Origin: CAYUIS01 sp964444825
GTDB lineage: Bacteria; Chloroflexota; Anaerolineae; B4-G1
Direction: 5' to 3'
Length of the DNA: 64,000 nt
NCBI GenBank assembly: GCA_964444825.1
Contig: CAYUIS010000005.1
Span: forward strand, 1 to 64,000
Below are positions 59,878 to 64,000 of this stretch, one piece after another. The notes under the pieces were generated by a model. The model did not search any database, was not told where the DNA came from, and worked only from the letters and a program-made list of their open reading frames with translations. Numbering within the stretch: the first letter of the stretch is position 1; each line of letters begins with the position of its first letter. The translations under genes and the position numbers were made by a program.

Positions 59878-61095
59878 CTACGCCAAGGCTGACTCTAGAG
59901 CCATTCCCACATAGACACGGGTCGCATCCAGGAGTTGTGGAATACTGAGGCTCTCTTCGTCTGTGTGACACAAACGGCTGTCCCCTGGACCATACTGGAC
60001 TGTAGGAATGTTCAGATCATTGATAAGAAAGTCCATCTCGTTGTAACCATCGGTAAAGTAGACCTCAACCGGGCAGCCCACAACAGCTTTGTGATGCCGC
60101 GCTGCCAGGTCGCGTATGGGAGCACTTGCAGGAGTGACCGCAGGCCAGAGACCTCTGCGGCGGATGGGATCCCAGCTCCAGTCAGGACGGGCCACGCTCA
60201 GGGAGCTCGTCACCGGGGGATCGGCCTCGGCCAGGCAGTCAAGGATGGACTGTACCGCATCCAGTACCGAATCCTGCGTCTCACCCGGCACGGTGCGACG
60301 GTCAAACCACAACATACACTCGTCGGGCACGATATTGTAGGCTCTCCCCCCCTCGACGACACCCAAGTTCAAACTGCCACGGATGGGTCCATAGCCTGAA
60401 ATGACTTGTTCTGGATATTCCAGCTTCTCCAGCGCTGTCACTACCTGCATCGCGCGGTGAATAGCATTGACCCCTAGCCAGGGCCGGGCTCCGTGAGCTG
60501 CTTTGCCCGCTACACGGATTCGGAAGGGGGTTGTGCCCTTGCATCCAATCACCAGACGCAGGTTGCTGGGCTCTGTGACTACGGCATGGCGCGCCTGGAG
60601 CCCTTGTTCGACGAGCGTCATACTCCCTCGATGCTCCGATTCCTCATCTACCACCAGCGCCAATCCCAGGCTGCTGTGTAGTCGCGCTCCAGACTGGGCG
60701 ATCATCGCCAGGGCTATGACAGAGGCCGCAAGTCCGCCCTTCTGGTCTACCGAACCACGGCCCCAGATGTGATCCCCCTTGATCTCACCAGACACCGGAT
60801 CTGGCATTGCGCCATAGGGTACGGTGTCCATATGGGAATGGAAGAGCAAGCCAAGCTCAGGCTGCTCACCAGCCAAGATTGCCAGCACATTGTAGCGATT
60901 GGGCGCTACCTCCTCCAGTTCCACCTGGAGGCCGAACGCTTCCAGCGCGTGACCAAGGTAACGCCCCAGAGCCCTCTCCTCGCCAGTGACGCTGGGCAGG
61001 CGGATGATTGCCTGGGCGAATTCTACTACCCTCTGCGGGTCGATGGCAACCGGAGCATGGCCGGTTACGGTGTTGCCCACCCGTTCGCCTTCCAC
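59878..61095 (-). CDS. M20-family metallopeptidase (YgeY/ArgE/DapE-like)
   Basis: A 405-aa amidase-type metallopeptidase. Metal ligands: FHSHMDTVPYG, GRGSVDQKGGLAA, DEESEHRGS (catalytic Glu pair), VTEPSN and a C-terminal H in CHTDEE. Relatives include YgeY of the E. coli purine/hydantoin region and carbamoyl amidases that finish hydantoin breakdown. The GTG start at 61095 overlaps the upstream amidohydrolase by 31 bp; a later GTG at 61080 is also possible. Confidence 0.88.
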   Translation of the reverse strand: MEGERVGNTVTGHAPVAIDPQRVVEFAQAIIRLPSVTGEERALGRYLGHALEAFGLQVELEEVAPNRYNVLAILAGEQPELGLLFHSHMDTVPYGAMPDPVSGEIKGDHIWGRGSVDQKGGLAASVIALAMIAQSGARLHSSLGLALVVDEESEHRGSMTLVEQGLQARHAVVTEPSNLRLVIGCKGTTPFRIRVAGKAAHGARPWLGVNAIHRAMQVVTALEKLEYPEQVISGYGPIRGSLNLGVVEGGRAYNIVPDECMLWFDRRTVPGETQDSVLDAVQSILDCLAEADPPVTSSLSVARPDWSWDPIRRRGLWPAVTPASAPIRDLAARHHKAVVGCPVEVYFTDGYNEMDFLINDLNIPTVQYGPGDSRLCHTDEESLSIPQLLDATRVYVGMALESALA

Positions 61096-62414
61096 AGTTT
61101 AACCGCCTCCGCCTGGGTCTTGGTCCGTACCTCCTCCTCGTCAACCAGCAGGAACTCGCCATCCTTCATCACGACCTGTCCATCAATGATCACAGTGTTA
61201 ACATCCACGCGCTCGCACGTGCCGACGATATAGTTGGCGACATTTATCTCGAACAAAGGTACCGTACAGCGATCGTCAAGTAACACCACGTCAGCCTTCT
61301 TCCCGACTTCCAGCGAGCCGATTTCGTCCTCCATCTGCAGAGCTTTTGCCCCCTCAATGGTCGCCATACGAAGCATCTGTTGGTCGGGGAGCATTTCCAG
61401 ATCCTCGTATTTGATACGGTGGATCATCTGGGCTGTGCGCATGATCTCAAACATCGAGTGTGTCTGGCCATCCGTGCCCAGGCCGACCGTGACACCTTCC
61501 TGAATAAAGGGCATCATGTCTGGCCAAAAGCCGAAAATCGCGTTGGATTCGGCGTTGTGTGCGATCTTGACGTCGTGTTCCTTAAAGATGGCCGGGTCTT
61601 TCCACTGATCGAGATAACTACAGTGGAAGAGGATTAGGTCCGGGCGCAAGAAGCCAATGTCCTCCAGATAGGCCGTGGGGCGGAGGCCAAAACGGCGGGT
61701 TGTGTCAAACACGTGATAGCGGTCGTCGGCCATGTGCATCATGACCCCGGCGCCAATCTCGTCCGCCACGGCGCGCACTTCCTGGAGAAGCTCCGTCGAG
61801 CAGGTAAAGGTCGTGTGCACACCGATGCGTCCCGTCACTCGACCACCGCGGGCCTTGGCCCTCTTGAAGAACCTGACGTTCTCCTCCAATCCCATTCGTG
61901 CATTTTCCTCACTGATACGTCCCGTGGTCTCAAAGGAGAGCACGGCCCGCATACCGGACTCTATCGCCGCCTGATCCACCGCGTCCAGCGCGCCGGGCAG
62001 CGCGTAGGACCCCTCGGCCGTGTCGGTAGTGGTCGTTATCCCGCTGCGGACGTGCTCGACCATATTGGCCAACGTACCGATGTACATCTGCTCTTGGGTA
62101 ACCCGATCCTCAAGCAACGGAAACCAGAACCGCTCCATCCAGGAGATGAAAGAGTAGTCTACTTCTTCGAAGCCAGAGGCAGGGATACTGCGCACGACAG
62201 AGCTATACAGGTGATTGTGGCAACAGACAAAGCCTGGAATGACCACCTTGCCCGATGCGTCAATGACCTCTGCGCCTTCCCTATCGCCCACCTCGGCAGC
62301 CGGGCCGATCTCCTTGATGACGTTGTCCTCAATGTAGAGGCTGCCGTTTCGGAAGACTCGATCTCTAGAATCAACCGTGACCACCAATCCACCCTTAACG
62401 AGAAGTTTGCCCAT
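61065..62414 (-). CDS. Amidohydrolase (SsnA-like) 3
   Basis: A 449-aa amidohydrolase. The first metal motif is FVCCHNHLYSSVVRS (HxH), followed by GVHTTFTC, MMHMADDR, LFHCSYLD and GLGTDGQTHSMFEIM. WMERFWFPLLED is reminiscent of SsnA, the putative aminohydrolase of the E. coli xdh-ssnA-hyuA region. AAAGGAG precedes the ATG. It is coupled to the M20 gene. Confidence 0.87.
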   Translation of the reverse strand: MGKLLVKGGLVVTVDSRDRVFRNGSLYIEDNVIKEIGPAAEVGDREGAEVIDASGKVVIPGFVCCHNHLYSSVVRSIPASGFEEVDYSFISWMERFWFPLLEDRVTQEQMYIGTLANMVEHVRSGITTTTDTAEGSYALPGALDAVDQAAIESGMRAVLSFETTGRISEENARMGLEENVRFFKRAKARGGRVTGRIGVHTTFTCSTELLQEVRAVADEIGAGVMMHMADDRYHVFDTTRRFGLRPTAYLEDIGFLRPDLILFHCSYLDQWKDPAIFKEHDVKIAHNAESNAIFGFWPDMMPFIQEGVTVGLGTDGQTHSMFEIMRTAQMIHRIKYEDLEMLPDQQMLRMATIEGAKALQMEDEIGSLEVGKKADVVLLDDRCTVPLFEINVANYIVGTCERVDVNTVIIDGQVVMKDGEFLLVDEEEVRTKTQAEAVKLWKANGWATP

Positions 62415-62492
62415 GTCGCTCTCCTTTCGGCGATTACTGACTAGTTACCTGATTAGTCCAGATCTCTTGCTGCCCCCAAAGGGCTCTCCGTT

Positions 62493-63272
62493 CTAATCTC
62501 CTGCCCGCTGACGCAGGCTGCCAATTCCGCTCGACGCACCGTTGCGCAAAAAGCTTATGTCGGTTGAATAGCATATCAACTGCATTCCGCGCCGTTGCCA
62601 TTCGGCCAGCCAGTCCAGGTTCCCAATGTGGATACCACAGGGAACCTTGTTAGCCAGGGCAGCGTCCAGCACGTGTTGTATCGGCTCCTCAAGGGCGCCG
62701 AGCATATCGGCATCCCGGACCCCCATACTTAGCGCCAGATCGTTCGGCCCCAGGATCGCTCCACCGACGCCAGGCACCGACAAAAGCTCGTCAATGCTCT
62801 CCACGGCCTTGTCACGCTCGATCTGCAGGATGATCATATTCTCCCTGTTGGCCTCCCCGGTAAACTCCCACAGATTCTGGCCGGCATAGTCGTTGTGGCC
62901 TTTGGCAACTGAGCATCCACGCTTACCGGCAGGTGGGAACATTGTGCTCTCGACAATGTGCTCCACTTGAGCTCTCGTCTCCACACGTGGAACCATGATA
63001 CCTTGAGCGCCAGCGTCGAGCGGACGAACCATCAGATGGTACGCGTCGCTCGGAACACGCACCAGAGGGGTTATTTGCGCCAGGCGGGTGATCTGCACCA
63101 TAGTGGCGATGGTCCCGATGTCAAACGGGCCATGTTCCATATCAAAGAACAGGAAATCACATCCGGCCTGCGCCATAATCTGCCCAATGGCTGGTAAGGG
63201 GACTGCCTGAATCATCGTCCCATAGACTGCTTTCCCCTTCTGGAGCTTTTCTCGTAACGCGTTTCGCTTCAT
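62493..63272 (-). CDS. HpcH/HpaI aldolase family protein
   Basis: A 259-aa class II aldolase of the HpcH/HpaI family: FLFFDMEHGPFD, VRPLDAGAQGIMVPRVET, MIILQIERDKAVESIDELL (metal Glu) and GAILGPNDLALSMG (metal Asp). It cleaves or forms 2-keto-3-deoxy acids such as 2-keto-4-hydroxy compounds with pyruvate. GGGAG precedes the ATG at 63272; two bases separate it from the upstream stop, so it is co-translated with the dehydrogenase. Confidence 0.92.
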   Translation of the reverse strand: MKRNALREKLQKGKAVYGTMIQAVPLPAIGQIMAQAGCDFLFFDMEHGPFDIGTIATMVQITRLAQITPLVRVPSDAYHLMVRPLDAGAQGIMVPRVETRAQVEHIVESTMFPPAGKRGCSVAKGHNDYAGQNLWEFTGEANRENMIILQIERDKAVESIDELLSVPGVGGAILGPNDLALSMGVRDADMLGALEEPIQHVLDAALANKVPCGIHIGNLDWLAEWQRRGMQLICYSTDISFLRNGASSGIGSLRQRAGD

Positions 63273-63274
63273 TG

Positions 63275-64000
63275 TTAGTCTCCCTCGCTGACAGTTCGGC
63301 GATGTTGCCATACTTGAGGATTGGCAAGAAAGTTTGGCTCTTCCCCGTTTAGAACCCGCAAAGTATTCTCGACCGCCATCAATCCCATCCGCTCTCGCCC
63401 TTCGTCAGTAAAACTCGCCAGGTGTGGTGTGAGAGCTACATTGTCCATCTCGAACAGGGGATTATCGAGTGCAGGAGGTTCTTGCTCGTAGACGTCAAGC
63501 CCTGCACCTCCGAGGTGTCCAGACTCGAGAGCTTCGATCAGTGCTTCCTCTTCGACCACTGGCCCCCGCGACGCATTGATGAGAATCGCACCCGGTTTCA
63601 TGGCCTGGATGACTCTCCGGTCGATCAGATGTCGAGTGGTGTCAGTCAGGGGAGAGTGTATGGATAGAATGTCAACCTTGCTGGCCAATTCAACCAGGGT
63701 CTCGAAACACGTCGCGCTGCATTCCTGTGCCGTTTCAGAATCTACGAACGGGTCGAAAGCATAAACTGACATGTGCAAGCCCTCGCGACATATCTCCGCC
63801 AGCCGCCTGCCAATACGGCCCAATCCTACGATACCGAGCGCCTTACCATCCAGCTCTCGTCCCACCACACGATCTCGGATGTGGAAACCCCCACTCCGCA
63901 CAGCGCGATCAAGCTGGGGAAGGCGTCTAGCAACGGCCAACATCAGCATAAGGGCGTGTTCAGCCGTAGATTCGGTAGGACCATACGGCGTGAATGTCAC
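63275..64000 (-). CDS. D-isomer-specific 2-hydroxyacid dehydrogenase, 5' end beyond the window
   Basis: The C-terminal 241 residues of a phosphoglycerate-dehydrogenase-like enzyme; the N-terminus is cut by the window edge. The NAD domain has LGIVGLGRIGRRLAEI, the catalytic Arg region INASRGPVVEE, the Glu in DVYEQEPP and the His in LTPHLASFT. No ACT domain follows. Its partner aldolase suggests a pathway through a 2-hydroxy acid or hydroxypyruvate. Confidence 0.92.
   Translation of the reverse strand: MTFTPYGPTESTAEHALMLMLAVARRLPQLDRAVRSGGFHIRDRVVGRELDGKALGIVGLGRIGRRLAEICREGLHMSVYAFDPFVDSETAQECSATCFETLVELASKVDILSIHSPLTDTTRHLIDRRVIQAMKPGAILINASRGPVVEEEALIEALESGHLGGAGLDVYEQEPPALDNPLFEMDNVALTPHLASFTDEGRERMGLMAVENTLRVLNGEEPNFLANPQVWQHRRTVSEGD

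Overview
The window reads as one contig of a GC-rich (roughly 60 %), non-phototrophic, probably anaerobic bacterium. The best guess is Chloroflexota of the Anaerolineae type: two exported proteins end in the YLPLIL motif common in secreted proteins of that group, sensor kinases carry many PAS/GAF domains, and the gene mix (AmmeMemoRadiSam trio, B12 uptake, selenium use, tungsten/molybdenum oxidoreductases) fits. No rRNA, tRNA, CRISPR array or recognisable transposase was found. A 100-N scaffold gap sits at 58470-58569.

Layout. 1-254: short tandem repeats. 273-5308 (minus): LuxR-type response regulator and its PAS/GAF sensor kinase (ATGA overlap), then a SAM methyltransferase preceded by a 21-bp minisatellite. 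5630-10083 (plus): radA, a 152-bp palindromic MITE-like element, a DUF4332 protein and ftsK. 10111-11957 (minus): two small overlapping genes and a glycosyltransferase on a probably leaderless mRNA. 12150: cold-shock protein. 12395-14457 (minus): a metal-chelatase AAA+/VWA gene split by an A9 tract, the arrangement reported for chlD genes that use programmed frameshifting. 14812-21227 (plus): ATP-cone nucleoside kinase, duplicated RsmC-like methyltransferase, FAD oxidoreductase, and the AmmeMemoRadiSam genes. 21255-24707 (minus): uracil-DNA glycosylase and a 923-aa Mrr nuclease-NACHT-FGE/C-lectin protein that looks like a conflict-system sensor with a diversity-generating-retroelement-like tail.

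27212-35145 (minus) is the most interesting system: a strong promoter, a cobalamin riboswitch and an intrinsic terminator precede a secreted protein with intrinsic-factor-like helical repeats, a membrane-anchored DUF4430 (transcobalamin C-terminal-like) protein, and the S, T and fused A1-A2 subunits of an ECF transporter. Together they look like a two-protein bacterial counterpart of intrinsic factor/transcobalamin coupled to B12 import. Divergent from it, 35152-38257 holds a structured RNA with its own terminator, an internally deleted class V aminotransferase, a DUF3343 protein, a TIM-barrel protein and selD with an in-frame UGA (selenocysteine).

38427-44008: a multi-GAF histidine kinase, a nitroreductase overlapping it tail to tail, a DUF1385 membrane protein and an HNH endonuclease. 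44185-64000 (minus) is a long nucleobase/hydantoin island: dihydropyrimidinase, PreA, FAD-less xanthine dehydrogenase, ferredoxin plus aldehyde:ferredoxin oxidoreductase, three amidohydrolases, a BMP-type nucleoside ABC importer, an M20 peptidase, an HpcH/HpaI aldolase and a 2-hydroxyacid dehydrogenase cut by the window edge. These plausibly import purine nucleosides or related compounds, deaminate and open them, and feed electrons to ferredoxin.
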